From Candidatus Kapaibacterium sp. (lineage in GTDB: Bacteria; Bacteroidota; Ignavibacteria; Kapaibacteriales; UBA7675), in assembly GCA_028284775.1 (NCBI GenBank), contig JANQRB010000091.1, positions 1-57,339 of the forward strand: DNA of 57,339 bases, in the 5' to 3' direction. The notes below the pieces were generated by a model, which had not been told where the DNA came from, searched no databases, and saw nothing but the letters and a program-made list of their open reading frames with translations. The position numbers and the translations under genes are program-made. Shown here one piece after another: positions 7,823 to 17,087 of this stretch; the stretch's first letter is position 1, and the number at the start of each line of letters is the position of its first letter.

Positions 7823-10315
7823 ATGAACTCATCTCCGGCGGATGCGGTCAAGCACAGGTACAGCGTTGCTCCTGTGAGCAAATACATTTCTTGTTTTCTT
7901 TTGCTGATGGCCTTGCTGAATTTCCAGGCAAGCGCCGAAGCACAGCAATGGCAAAACTTCGGCAATGCTGATGATGTCCTTTGCCTGCTTGACGACGGTG
8001 ACGTCTTTTGGGCCGGCAGCAACAACTTCGTGATTCGATATGATAAGCTCAGCGGCGCGAGCAAATTGTTAAGCGCCACCGATGGTCTGGCCGCCGCGCC
8101 GGTGCGGCATCTGGCCAAAGATGATCTCGGCCGCTTGTGGATCGGCTCCCAGCGCAGTCTGTTCCGCTATGACGGCGAGAGAGCGGTCAGTTTTTCTTTT
8201 CTCGATCGGGATGGCGTACGGACGGGGGCGGTGAGGGCGCTGCGGATCGGCTCCGACAGAATTTATGTCGGTTTCAACGATCGTCTGGCAATCCTCGACC
8301 TGCAAACCGGCGCGCTGCAGGGTTCGCTGATCAAACTGCCCGTTTTCATTGACTACATCATCGAGGCTGCCGACGGCCGCATCTGGGCCTTTGGTCTTGA
8401 AAGCGTCCGGCAGCAGGGATCGAATACCAGGTTTTTTCCCAATGCCATGCGCATTGCCGCCGACGGCAGTTTTGACCGTTACCAGCGGCCGCAGGGGATG
8501 CCCGAAGTGAAAAGTACCCTGATCGGATTTAGCTCCAACACCAGGCGTTTCGCCGCCCTACAGGATCGCGAAGGACAGCTGTGGGTCGGCGGCAGCGAAG
8601 GACTGGCGCGTTTCGACGGCGACACCTGGCAACGCTTCGACCGTCGCTCGGATGGCAAGGGACCCTGGAGCGGCGGCGAGCTGCTCGCTGTCGACTCGGC
8701 CGGCAATCTCTGGTGCGGCGGCTTCTACGGACTTACCCGCTACAACGGCGATACATGGGAAAACATGACGCGGCTACCGGGGCTGAGCGATTCCCTCATT
8801 CGCGACCTGACCGTCACTCCCGCCGGCACGGTATGGGCGGCCACAAAACGCGGTACCTTTCGCCTGAGCGAACAAAACTGGGTCGCCAGCGGCGTGGCGC
8901 AAGGTCTGCCGGACAGCCTTGTTAACATTTTAGCGGCCGGGCGGAACGATGAAGTACTGGCCGGAATGCGGCTGGCGGCGGCGGCCTACAACGGCAGCGA
9001 ATGGCGTCACTTCCGACAGCGACAAGCGCCGCTCAACGGCAGCGTCAGAGCCATCGCGCTGCAGTCGGACGGCCTGCTGTGGGCAGCCTATCAACTGCCG
9101 AATGGATTGAGCCGCTACGACGGCACGGAATGGCGGCATTTCGACAGCGAGCAGGGGCTGCCCAATGACACCCTGCACGATGTGACGGTCGGCAGAAATG
9201 ACGAGCTCTGGATCGCCGGCAGGCACGGTGTCAGTCGTTTGAACGGCGGCACCTGGGAGACTGTCTTCCTGGACGACAGCTCCCACGGCCGGCGGGCTTA
9301 TGAAACTCTTCAGGTGGACTCGAGCGGCTCGCTCTGGATGACGACCCGCGTTGAAGTGCCTATCGGACCGAACAGCATCCGCCCGCGCTACGAAGTCCTG
9401 CAGTTCGACGGCAGCGAGTGGATCAACTGGGCACGCGACAGCGACGACACCTACCGCGGACCGGCACCGTCGGTTGCGCGGATCGCCGTTGCGCCCGCGG
9501 GTGATGTTTATGTGATAACCGGCGTGAATGCCGATTTTTCGATCTTGGGTGGCCGAATCGTCCTCCACCGATATCGCGACGGCGCGTGGGAGATGCTGCC
9601 GACGGAGTATTCCACGCCGGTCAAGGACGCAAATCCGCCGAGCGCGATTTCGGCGGCGCCCGACGGCAGTATCTGGGTCGCGTACACAGCGCAGGTGGTG
9701 GAGCGCCGCACCTTTAACGGCCACGTCAGCCGATTTGACGGCCGGGAATGGCAGCACTACACAGCAACCGACGGCCTGCCCTTCAGCGGTTTTTTCTCCG
9801 TTCAGACATCGGCCCTGGAAGTGCTGCCGAGCGCCAAAGTGCTGGTCGGCGTCAACAATGCAGGTGCCGGCCTGTTTACGCCCGGCGGGACCTGGGAAAC
9901 GCTGGACGATGAAGTCGGTCTGGTTAACAATTTCGTGCGCGACATTAAGTATGCCTCCGACGGCTGTCTGTGGTTCGCCACGGCGCAGGGACTCAGCCGT
10001 CTGTGTGACGCGCGCATCGCGGACGTCCCGGAACGGGCGGCCGACGCCGTCCTGCAATTGCTTATTGCGCCCAATCCGCTTGTTGCCGGTGCTGCAGCCA
10101 CGATGCGGCTGACAAGCGCGCGCAATCAACAGCTGCGTGTCCGGATCACCGATTTGCCGGGGCGCCGCCAGCAGCTTGTCTTCGAGGGCCCTGTTGCGGC
10201 GCATGAAACCCTGACGCTGCCGCTTGCTACCCATTCCTTGTCCGCCGGCGTTTATTTCGTCGAGGCGACCGGAGCCCAGTCATCAACACATTCGATGCTC
10301 GTGATTCAGAAGTAG
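7823..10315 (+). CDS. Secreted beta-propeller protein with T9SS sorting domain
   Basis: The 830-residue exported protein starts with a signal peptide (hydrophobic core CFLLLMALLNF, cleavage near ASAEA). Most of the rest is repeats of the two-component-regulator propeller type, with recurring LWIG, LWVGG, LWCGG, VWAAT and SRYDGTEWRHF units, predicting two seven-bladed beta-propellers. There is no kinase or other enzymatic domain. The last 85 residues (LQLLIAPNPL to GVYFVEA) form a type IX secretion sorting domain, so the protein is probably carried across the outer membrane and attached or released. The start is uncertain: ATG 7823 gives a normal 40-residue signal peptide, while an in-frame ATG at 7739 would put 28 extra residues before it. 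Ligand and function are unknown; surface binding is inferred. Confidence 0.8.
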   Translation: MNSSPADAVKHRYSVAPVSKYISCFLLLMALLNFQASAEAQQWQNFGNADDVLCLLDDGDVFWAGSNNFVIRYDKLSGASKLLSATDGLAAAPVRHLAKDDLGRLWIGSQRSLFRYDGERAVSFSFLDRDGVRTGAVRALRIGSDRIYVGFNDRLAILDLQTGALQGSLIKLPVFIDYIIEAADGRIWAFGLESVRQQGSNTRFFPNAMRIAADGSFDRYQRPQGMPEVKSTLIGFSSNTRRFAALQDREGQLWVGGSEGLARFDGDTWQRFDRRSDGKGPWSGGELLAVDSAGNLWCGGFYGLTRYNGDTWENMTRLPGLSDSLIRDLTVTPAGTVWAATKRGTFRLSEQNWVASGVAQGLPDSLVNILAAGRNDEVLAGMRLAAAAYNGSEWRHFRQRQAPLNGSVRAIALQSDGLLWAAYQLPNGLSRYDGTEWRHFDSEQGLPNDTLHDVTVGRNDELWIAGRHGVSRLNGGTWETVFLDDSSHGRRAYETLQVDSSGSLWMTTRVEVPIGPNSIRPRYEVLQFDGSEWINWARDSDDTYRGPAPSVARIAVAPAGDVYVITGVNADFSILGGRIVLHRYRDGAWEMLPTEYSTPVKDANPPSAISAAPDGSIWVAYTAQVVERRTFNGHVSRFDGREWQHYTATDGLPFSGFFSVQTSALEVLPSAKVLVGVNNAGAGLFTPGGTWETLDDEVGLVNNFVRDIKYASDGCLWFATAQGLSRLCDARIADVPERAADAVLQLLIAPNPLVAGAAATMRLTSARNQQLRVRITDLPGRRQQLVFEGPVAAHETLTLPLATHSLSAGVYFVEATGAQSSTHSMLVIQK

Positions 10316-10437
10316 TGTGCGGCCCCCGAAACCGCTCCGGGCAAACATTGTTCGAGCCATTGCGGGTATTGCGGGGCCAAGCAGCAGGGAAGTGGATAGA
10401 AACGATCGGAACATAATGCTATGAAGAGGAACTGGGT

Positions 10438-12444
10438 ATGACGGCACGCCTACTTATCATCTGTCTGATGTTGACTGCTTTGTTAACGCCTTTGCGGGCG
10501 GAAGTCGGTCATCAGGGGCGAGAGTTCTGGCTTGCCTTTATGCAGAATTTCGATGCCGAAGAAACAGCCGGCGCCCTACGCGTTTACATCAGTGCCGAAG
10601 CGCCCGCCTCCGGTACGGTCTCGCTGCCGCTGCTGGGCTGGCAGGAGAATTTCAGCCTGGGGGCCCGACAATCGGTGATGGTGGAGGTGCCGCGCAACCT
10701 GGGCCACACCCTCCGCAGCGAGACGATTCAGCAAACCGGCGTCTTTGTGCAGGCCGATAACGAGATAGCGGTCTATGCGCTGAACGATCGTCAGCAAAGC
10801 TCCGACATGAGCATCGCGCTGCCGCTGGATGGCCTGGGCGATGAGTATTATGTGCTGTCCTATCCGCCGCTCGAAGTAGGTGGCCGCGTTCGCCCCTCCC
10901 AGTTTCTGGTGCTGGCGACCGAAGATGAAACCACAGTCGAAATAAGCCCCTCAGCGCCGACATTCGCGGGCCGGGAAGCCGGTAAAGTGTTCAGGGTGCA
11001 ACTCAATGCCGGAGAAACCTACCAGGTGCAGACCGACGGCGACGCGACCGGCTCTTATGTTCGGTCCGTCGGCGCGCGGCCGGAGGACCGCAAGCAATTT
11101 GCCGTTCTGGCGGGTGGCGTCTGCGCCACGATCGGACAATGTCCCGCCTGCGATCACATCGTCGAACAGATGCTGCCGACAAGCGCCTGGGGACGTGAAT
11201 TCGTCACGGTGCCCCTCGCCTCGCGTCTGCGCGGCGATATTTATCGCGTTCTGGCCCTGCGGAACGATACGGAGGTAGAAGTACGCAAGGATGACGACGG
11301 CGGGATTCTCGCCCGCGCTACGCTCGGACAGGCCGAATTCCTGGAGTACCGCACCGGAACGCTCGCGACGGTTAGCGCCAGTGGTCCGGTACTCCTGGCG
11401 CAATACAGCCTCGGTCTGGGCTGCGACAACATCGCGCGTTCCGATCCATTTTTTCTGCTGGTGAACCCGATCGGGCAGTTTTGCTCCGGCAGCGCCATCT
11501 TTCCGACAGTGCCGGCGATTGGAGTGGATGACCATTTTCTCAATGTCGTCGTGAAGAGCGATGCGGTAGCTAGTGCGCGTCTAGGCGGCGTCGCGATTGC
11601 CGATCAATTCCGTCCCTTTCTTTCGCGGCCGGAGTACTCCTGGGCTCAGATCGATGTTGTGCCGCAATCCAATATACTGGAAGTCGGCGGTGAGTTCAGC
11701 GCCTTTGCTTATGGTTTCGGCGAAGCCGTGTCCTACGGCTTTTCGGCTATTCTTGGCCTGGAAGAACTGGCGCCATGCCTCGCGCCGCAGCTCAGCGACG
11801 AACGTCCCGCCGCCGTCTTCGAAACCGGGGTGTCGGGTCTGCAATGCGACTCGCTTTTCATATTTAATCCGCGCGATGAGGATCTCGTCCTTGATCGGCA
11901 GTCTGTCGCCCTGAAGACCAATCAACAGTTCTCCTTGCCTTCGCATCAGTTTCCGCTCCGGCTTGGACCCCGGGAAACGCGCGGTATCTGGCTCTGTTTT
12001 GCGCCCGACGCTCTTCAGAGCTTCAGCGATGTCCTGACGGTTGTCGAACGCTGTGATCTCGAAGTGCAAATCGCGGGCAGCGGCCGGCCCGTCAGCTTTC
12101 AGGCCGCCAGCGACTGTGAGGTGCGTCTGCGGGCGGCGACTGCCTCCGGCACAGAAGGACTGGCGCTGGGACAGCCCTTTCCCAATCCCGCCGTCAGCAG
12201 CGTGACGATTCCCTATCATCATGCAGCCGCAGGCAGCGCTTTGGGTTTCAGCCTCAGTTTGATAAACAATGTCGGTGAACGCTTTCGTCCGACGATCCGG
12301 GCCGCCGTTCAGTCACCGCTGCCCAACGGCCGGGCATACGCCGAAATGACGGTCGACTTGGGGGGACTGACGCCGGGTTTGTACACCATGCTGCTGCAGA
12401 CCGGCAAGGCCACTTTTTTGCGCCGGATTGCCATCCTGGATTGA
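10438..12444 (+). CDS. Secreted IgGFc-binding-like protein with T9SS domain
   Basis: The 668-residue protein begins with a clear signal peptide (MTARLLIICLMLTALL, cleavage after LRA). Residues of about 22-340 resemble the IgGFc-binding N-terminal region seen in many FCB surface proteins (GREFWLAFMQNF, then a long beta-rich stretch with FLVLATEDETTVEIS). A Cys-containing middle region follows (GGVCATIGQCPACDH), then an Ig-like segment at about 480-560, and a C-terminal T9SS type A sorting domain (LGQPFPNP to LTPGLYTMLL). The start at 10438 has AGAGGA 8 nt upstream. The neighbouring upstream gene is also a T9SS cargo 122 nt away, so the two may be co-expressed. The domain name reflects homology to mucin-like proteins; antibody binding is not implied. 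Confidence 0.78.
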   Translation: MTARLLIICLMLTALLTPLRAEVGHQGREFWLAFMQNFDAEETAGALRVYISAEAPASGTVSLPLLGWQENFSLGARQSVMVEVPRNLGHTLRSETIQQTGVFVQADNEIAVYALNDRQQSSDMSIALPLDGLGDEYYVLSYPPLEVGGRVRPSQFLVLATEDETTVEISPSAPTFAGREAGKVFRVQLNAGETYQVQTDGDATGSYVRSVGARPEDRKQFAVLAGGVCATIGQCPACDHIVEQMLPTSAWGREFVTVPLASRLRGDIYRVLALRNDTEVEVRKDDDGGILARATLGQAEFLEYRTGTLATVSASGPVLLAQYSLGLGCDNIARSDPFFLLVNPIGQFCSGSAIFPTVPAIGVDDHFLNVVVKSDAVASARLGGVAIADQFRPFLSRPEYSWAQIDVVPQSNILEVGGEFSAFAYGFGEAVSYGFSAILGLEELAPCLAPQLSDERPAAVFETGVSGLQCDSLFIFNPRDEDLVLDRQSVALKTNQQFSLPSHQFPLRLGPRETRGIWLCFAPDALQSFSDVLTVVERCDLEVQIAGSGRPVSFQAASDCEVRLRAATASGTEGLALGQPFPNPAVSSVTIPYHHAAAGSALGFSLSLINNVGERFRPTIRAAVQSPLPNGRAYAEMTVDLGGLTPGLYTMLLQTGKATFLRRIAILD

Positions 12445-12474
12445 TTGCCGCTTCACAATATTGCTGCGCGTCGT

Positions 12475-13968
12475 TCAGTTCGGACCGTTCACCGAGGCCT
12501 CAACAGGCAGGAGCAGCGGCAGCAGGAAATAGACGAAGAGCGTGATCAGGACGATGAACAGAAGATTCAGCACCAGACCCGCGCGCATCATTTGCGGAAT
12601 TGTGACGCGGCCGCTGCCGTAGACGATGGCATTGGGGGGCGTCGCCACCGGCAGCATAAAGGCGCAGGAGGCGCTGAGGGCAGTAGCGACGACCAGGCTG
12701 AGCGGTGACTGCCCGAGCCCGATCGCAACGGCCGCGACAATCGGGACGAAGGCATTCGTTGTTGCGGTATTGCTTGTCAGTTCGGTCAGGAAAACCACGA
12801 TCGTTGCCAGGACGGCCAGGATCAGCAGCATCGGCAATGCCTGAAATCCGGCCAGGCTGGCGCCGATCCAATCCGCCAGACCGCTCGTTTTGATTGCCGC
12901 CGCCAGACTCAGTCCGCCGCCAAAGAGCAGCAGCACGCCCCAGGGCAGCTTTTGCGCCCATTCCCAGTTGAGCGCAAAGACGCCCTTCCTGAAATCAATC
13001 GGAATTAAGAAAAGCAGCAGGCCGCCCGCCAGCGCGATTCCGGCGTCGCTGATTCCGGGTATCCACTCGCTCAGGAGAGGCCGACGCAGGATCCAGAGCA
13101 GCGCCGTCAGGACAAATACAATCGCGACACTGAGTTCGCCGCGTGAAAAGGGACCAAGCTGGCGGTTTTCGCGACGTATCAGGTCATCGCCGCCCTCGAT
13201 CTCGAAATGCGGCAATCTGATGACCAGACGCGTCAGCACGACAAAAGCCAGGGGCAGACCGACAATGACGAAGGGCAGGGCGAAGAACATCCACTCGGCG
13301 AAGCCGATCTCCATCCCCAGTTGTTCGCCCAGGTAGGCAGCCATAAATACGTTGGGCGGCGTGCCGATCAGCGTACCGACCCCACCGATGCTCGCCGAAT
13401 AGGCGATTCCGAGCATCAGGGCTTTGCCAAGTTTGCCGGCTGTTTCGCCCGGCAGGGTCCGTTCCAGCAGCAGCAGAATCGACGTAGCGATCGGCAAGAG
13501 CATCATGGTTGTAGCCGTATTGCTGACCCACATACTGAGAAATGCCGAGGCCAGCATGAATCCGGCCACTATCGATGTCGATTTGCTGCCGATCGCCCCG
13601 ATGAGTTTAAGCGCAATGCGCAGATGCAGGTTCCAGCGTTCCATCGCCAGGGCCAGCATAAAGCCGCCCATAAACAGAAAAATCAGCTCGTGCGCGTAGG
13701 GCGCCGCTGCCTGTTTGACCGGGATAACATCGAGTAAGGGCAGGAGCACGATCGGCAGCAGCGATGTAATCGGAATGGGTATCGCCTCGCTGATCCACCA
13801 GATCGCAATCAGCACGGCAACAGCCGCAACGCGCCAGGCCTCCGGCGCCAGATCTGCGGGCGGCGGCAGGATAAGCATCAGAAAACAGAGCAGCGGCCCC
13901 GCCACGAGAGCGAAGATGCGCGACCCCGTAACGATCTCTTCAGCGTGTTCCGACTTTGAAGTTTGCAT
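12475..13968 (-). CDS. SLC13/DASS family sodium-coupled anion transporter
   Basis: This inner-membrane carrier of 497 residues has about 11-12 hydrophobic segments and both signature SNT motifs of the divalent anion:sodium symporter family: WVSNTATTMMLLPI in the first half and TSNTATTNAFVPI in the second. These bind sodium and the carboxylate. Family members import succinate, malate, citrate or sulfate; which one here cannot be told. The ATG at 13968 (MQTSKSEHAEE) is chosen because the 62 residues before it are Arg-rich, lack similarity and contain no membrane helix. It is convergent with the T9SS gene, with only 30 nt between the stops, and divergent from arsR. Confidence 0.9.
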   Translation of the reverse strand: MQTSKSEHAEEIVTGSRIFALVAGPLLCFLMLILPPPADLAPEAWRVAAVAVLIAIWWISEAIPIPITSLLPIVLLPLLDVIPVKQAAAPYAHELIFLFMGGFMLALAMERWNLHLRIALKLIGAIGSKSTSIVAGFMLASAFLSMWVSNTATTMMLLPIATSILLLLERTLPGETAGKLGKALMLGIAYSASIGGVGTLIGTPPNVFMAAYLGEQLGMEIGFAEWMFFALPFVIVGLPLAFVVLTRLVIRLPHFEIEGGDDLIRRENRQLGPFSRGELSVAIVFVLTALLWILRRPLLSEWIPGISDAGIALAGGLLLFLIPIDFRKGVFALNWEWAQKLPWGVLLLFGGGLSLAAAIKTSGLADWIGASLAGFQALPMLLILAVLATIVVFLTELTSNTATTNAFVPIVAAVAIGLGQSPLSLVVATALSASCAFMLPVATPPNAIVYGSGRVTIPQMMRAGLVLNLLFIVLITLFVYFLLPLLLPVEASVNGPN

Positions 13969-14225
13969 AGTTGTTCCGCGTGTTTCGCACCGGTTTCCCA
14001 AGCACCTTAGATTTCGTCCTGCCCCATCTGAAGCACGAGCGGCGCGCCGGACCCCCGGTTTCGGCTTAAGTGCCTGCAGCGAATCGCCCGCTGCCTGCTT
14101 GTTGTCATCTGGCCGCAGCCAGGCGCAAGTTATCATTCCCCGGACTTTTGGCACAGGTTTTGAAATTCATGGCTGCCATTGCCCGTCTTAGGGCTCCGAA
14201 AAGTTTCTGATTTCACTGAAGAGAA

Positions 14226-14276
14226 TTCTCATCTGAAAGTAATTCATCGTATATTTACGATTAATCGGAGCGGCCG
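14226..14276 (+). promoter_or_regulatory. arsR promoter with palindromic operator
   Basis: ATTCATCGTA (14242-14251) and TACGATTAAT (14256-14265) form a 24-bp palindrome with one mismatch and a TATT centre. It covers a likely -10 box, TATATT (14250-14255), which lies 18 nt after TTCTCA (14226-14231). GGAG at 14267-14270 is the ribosome-binding site for arsR. Palindromes over the -10 region are typical ArsR/SmtB sites, so self-repression relieved by arsenite is the likely control. Confidence 0.65.
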
Positions 14277-14618
14277 ATGTCAACGGTTCAAGGCAAACAG
14301 GAACAGTTCAGCACGCAGAACGTCGAGCTCGCCAACTATGCCCGCGCACTTGCACATCCCGCGCGGATTGCAATCGTGAAGCTGCTGGCCCGCCGCGATG
14401 CCTGCGTCTGCGGCGAAATCGTCAGCGATCTTCCGCTGGCGCAGTCGACGGTCTCGCAGCATTTGAAAGAGCTCAAAAAGGTCGGGCTGGTCAAAGGTCG
14501 GGTCGAGGGCGTCAAAGTCTGTTACTGCCTTGACCCGACGGCCTTCGCCCGAATGGAGGGGCTGATGGCCGAGCTGTTCACCGAGTTCAAGGAGATTAAA
14601 GAGCTGCCTTGTTGCTGA
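14277..14618 (+). CDS. arsR: ArsR-family arsenite-responsive repressor
   Basis: The 113-residue winged-helix regulator belongs to the ArsR/SmtB family. It has ALAHPARIAIVKLLA, the metalloid-site motif ACVCGEIV at the start of the recognition region, and the DNA-reading helix SQHLKELKKVGLVKGRVEG. The C-terminus ends PCC, possibly extra thiols for As(III). Without metalloid it would repress the operon; As(III) bound to the cysteines would release it. The ATG at 14277 follows GGAG by 6 nt. It stands 64 nt upstream of an Acr3 arsenite pump in the same direction, which fixes its role better than sequence alone. Confidence 0.93.
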   Translation: MSTVQGKQEQFSTQNVELANYARALAHPARIAIVKLLARRDACVCGEIVSDLPLAQSTVSQHLKELKKVGLVKGRVEGVKVCYCLDPTAFARMEGLMAELFTEFKEIKELPCC

Positions 14619-14682
14619 GCACCGGAGGCGACGCCCGCATCTCCTTGAGAAACATCACTAACGCTACAGGAGAGGTCCGGCG

Positions 14683-15756
14683 ATGGCTGGCGAAGCAAAA
14701 CAAATCGGTTTTTTCGAAAAGTACCTGACACTCTGGGTTCTGGCATGTATCGTGGCAGGCATCGGGCTCGGGAAGATTGCGCCCGGGCTCAGCGAAGTTC
14801 TCGGACAGCTCAATGTCTTCGGTATCAATCTGCCCGTCGCGATTCTGGTCTGGCTGATGATTTACCCGATGATGGTCCAGATCGACTTTGCTTCGCTGCG
14901 CAATGTCAGGCGCAGTCCTCGGCCGCTGGCGCTGACGGTAATTGTTAACTGGTTGATCAAACCCTTCAGTATGGCATTCTTCGCCTGGCTGTTTTTTGAT
15001 AATATCTTCAGTGCATTCCTCGATCCCGGGCGCGCCGCCGAGTATATGGCGGGCGCAATCCTGCTGGGCGCCGCGCCATGCACGGCCATGGTTTTCGTCT
15101 GGTCCTATCTTTCCGACGGCGATCCCGCTTATACGCTCGTCCAGGTAGCGGTCAATGACCTGATTATTTTGCTGGCCTTCGTGCCGATTGTCGGCCTGCT
15201 GCTGGGGGTCACGAACGTCAGCATTCCCTACGGAACCCTCTTTGCCTCGCTCGTCCTCTTCGTAGTCATCCCGCTCCTTGCCGGCTATCTGTCGCACGGG
15301 CAGCTGATCCGTCGCAAAGGCCGGCCCTGGTTCGAACAAGTTTTTTTGCCGAAGCTCAAGCCCGTTTCAATCCTTGCCCTGCTGACGACCCTGGTGCTGC
15401 TTTTCGCCTTTCAGGGCGAGAAGATTCTGAACAATAGTCTTGACATAGTCCTGATCGCTGTACCGCTCAGCATTCAGACCTATGTCATTTTTGCCCTTGT
15501 GTGGATTGCGGGGCGCAGGCTGAGTATCCCCTATCGGCAGTATGCGCCGGCGGCGATGATCGGTGCCAGCAATTTCTTCGAACTGGCGGTGGCAGTGGCG
15601 ATTGCGCTCTTCGGTCTCAACTCCGGCGCTGCGCTGGCAACCGTCGTGGGCGTCTTGATCGAAGTGCCGATCATGCTGTCGCTGGTCTGGTTTGCCAATC
15701 GTTTCAATCCGCTGCGCGACCCTTCGAAAGCCGCAGCTTCCTCTGTCGCCGGCTAG
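14683..15756 (+). CDS. acr3: Arsenite efflux permease Acr3
   Basis: The 357-residue inner-membrane protein has ten hydrophobic segments and belongs to the ACR3 branch of the bile acid/sodium symporter superfamily, distinct from ArsB. The conserved membrane motif GAAPCTAMVFVWS at about 126-138 contains the cysteine needed for arsenite transport; MIYPMMVQIDF and the late motif GASNFFELAVAVAIALFG also match. It expels As(OH)3 using the proton gradient. It follows arsR with 64 nt between them and likely shares its promoter. GGAGAGGT lies upstream of ATG 14683. No arsenate reductase (arsC) or ArsM is seen nearby, so arsenate resistance would need a gene elsewhere. Confidence 0.94.
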   Translation: MAGEAKQIGFFEKYLTLWVLACIVAGIGLGKIAPGLSEVLGQLNVFGINLPVAILVWLMIYPMMVQIDFASLRNVRRSPRPLALTVIVNWLIKPFSMAFFAWLFFDNIFSAFLDPGRAAEYMAGAILLGAAPCTAMVFVWSYLSDGDPAYTLVQVAVNDLIILLAFVPIVGLLLGVTNVSIPYGTLFASLVLFVVIPLLAGYLSHGQLIRRKGRPWFEQVFLPKLKPVSILALLTTLVLLFAFQGEKILNNSLDIVLIAVPLSIQTYVIFALVWIAGRRLSIPYRQYAPAAMIGASNFFELAVAVAIALFGLNSGAALATVVGVLIEVPIMLSLVWFANRFNPLRDPSKAAASSVAG

Positions 15757-15992
15757 CGTGCTTCGGCATAGCATTGTTAACAACATTGCACAAGTGAATC
15801 ACCGGAATCCGAAACGTCTTGCTTATGACGCCAGGCTCGTTTCGCAATTAATTCAGCTCTCATCAAATATTCGCTTTGCGCCTTTCGTGTACACCTTGTC
15901 GCCCGTTCACGGCGCCCTCGCGGCTGGCGTGCATTCAGGGCAACATCGAATGCCTGCGATCAGGCCATGCCATTGAAGCCCTGTATGCGAAT

Positions 15993-16919
15993 ATGAGTTG
16001 CCCGATAAAATTCTGTGTGCTGGGAAGCAAAGCCGGCGGCGTTCCGCACATCGATAAGCACCCGGCCGGGGTAGCCGTCCTTACGCCCGAGGAGTTGCTG
16101 CTGTTCGACTGCGGCGAAGGAACACAGCTGCAGTTGCTGCGCGCGGGCCTCAAACCCGGATCTGTTCGTAACATTTTTATCAGCCATCTGCATCCGGACC
16201 ATGTGCTGGGATTGCCGGCACTGCTGGCGGGCTATGCCTCACTCAGGCGTCGTTCCGGGCTAAAAATAACGGGTCCCAGCGGCATTCGCGAATGGATCGA
16301 AGCCACGCTGCTTACCCTCGGAGTTCCGCTACCCTTCGAGCTGCATTTTCGCGAATTGGAAGACGATAACAGTGGCGAGGTCTATCAATCGGACAGGCTG
16401 CGTATCTCATGCAGTCGACTGGAGCATCGCGTTACGAACTTCGGGTACCGGCTGGAAGAGATCGTTGAGCTCAATGTCAATCCGGAGCTGGCTGCGGCCT
16501 TTGGACTGCGCGAAGGGAAGCAGATCGGCGAGCTCAAACGTCGTGGCAGATTGCAATTGCCGGATGGGCGGGAAGTGACAGTAGAAGAAGTGGCGCAGGC
16601 TCAACACCGGCCGCGCATCTTCGCGTATTCCGGCGATACCCGTCCCTGCGAGGCACTCCGACACCTTGCGACGGACGCTGATGTCCTGCTGAATGAAGCG
16701 ACGTTTACAGAGGCTCATCGCGAGCGCGCCGCCTACTATTGTCATACAACAGCCCGCCAGGCAGCGGCGGTCGCCAGAGACGCAGGAGTACAGCGTTTGT
16801 TTCTGACGCACATCAGTACGCGCTACTCGGATCTGCAGGAGCATCTGAGCGAAGCCCGGACGCTGTTTCCGGCCACCTTTATCGCGCGGGAGCTGGCAAT
16901 TGAAGATCTGAGACCCTGA
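15993..16919 (+). CDS. rnz: Ribonuclease Z
   Basis: RNase Z trims the 3' trailer of tRNA precursors that lack an encoded CCA, as both tRNA genes in this window do. The 308-residue metallo-beta-lactamase-fold enzyme has the zinc motif HLHPDH (FISHLHPDHVLGLPAL), AYSGDTRP with the metal-bridging Asp, TFTEAHRERA and the final histidine segment FLTHISTRY. The usual exosite arm lies between these. The start is set at ATG 15993 (MSCPIKFCVLGSKAGG) because the fold begins there; 39 in-frame residues upstream show no similarity. The ribosome-binding site is weak. tRNA-Ala follows 53 nt downstream. Confidence 0.92.
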   Translation: MSCPIKFCVLGSKAGGVPHIDKHPAGVAVLTPEELLLFDCGEGTQLQLLRAGLKPGSVRNIFISHLHPDHVLGLPALLAGYASLRRRSGLKITGPSGIREWIEATLLTLGVPLPFELHFRELEDDNSGEVYQSDRLRISCSRLEHRVTNFGYRLEEIVELNVNPELAAAFGLREGKQIGELKRRGRLQLPDGREVTVEEVAQAQHRPRIFAYSGDTRPCEALRHLATDADVLLNEATFTEAHRERAAYYCHTTARQAAAVARDAGVQRLFLTHISTRYSDLQEHLSEARTLFPATFIARELAIEDLRP

Positions 16920-16972
16920 GCGCTTTTTGTTGGCATAATGCACGCTGTTTCGTAAGTTTGCCCTTCATTGAT

Positions 16973-17045
<73 letters not shown>

Positions 17046-17053
17046 CAAAAAAA

Positions 17054-17087
17054 ATCCCCCGCACGTCCTGGTTTGGGGGATTTTTTT
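17054..17087 (+). terminator. Strong intrinsic terminator after tRNA-Ala
   Basis: ATCCCCC (17054-17060) pairs with GGGGGAT (17075-17081), extended by flanking A and T runs, and is followed by TTTTTTTG. It directly follows the tRNA. It can act on both strands because an A-run precedes it. Confidence 0.9.

Noticed and set aside
10316..10437. Terminator between the two T9SS genes
   Set aside because: The GCCC/GGGC pairing is short and no T-run follows.
15774..15783. Frequent GTTAAC and TTAAC words, such as TTGTTAACAA here
   Set aside because: The count by eye is close to that expected from base composition, so no enrichment is claimed.
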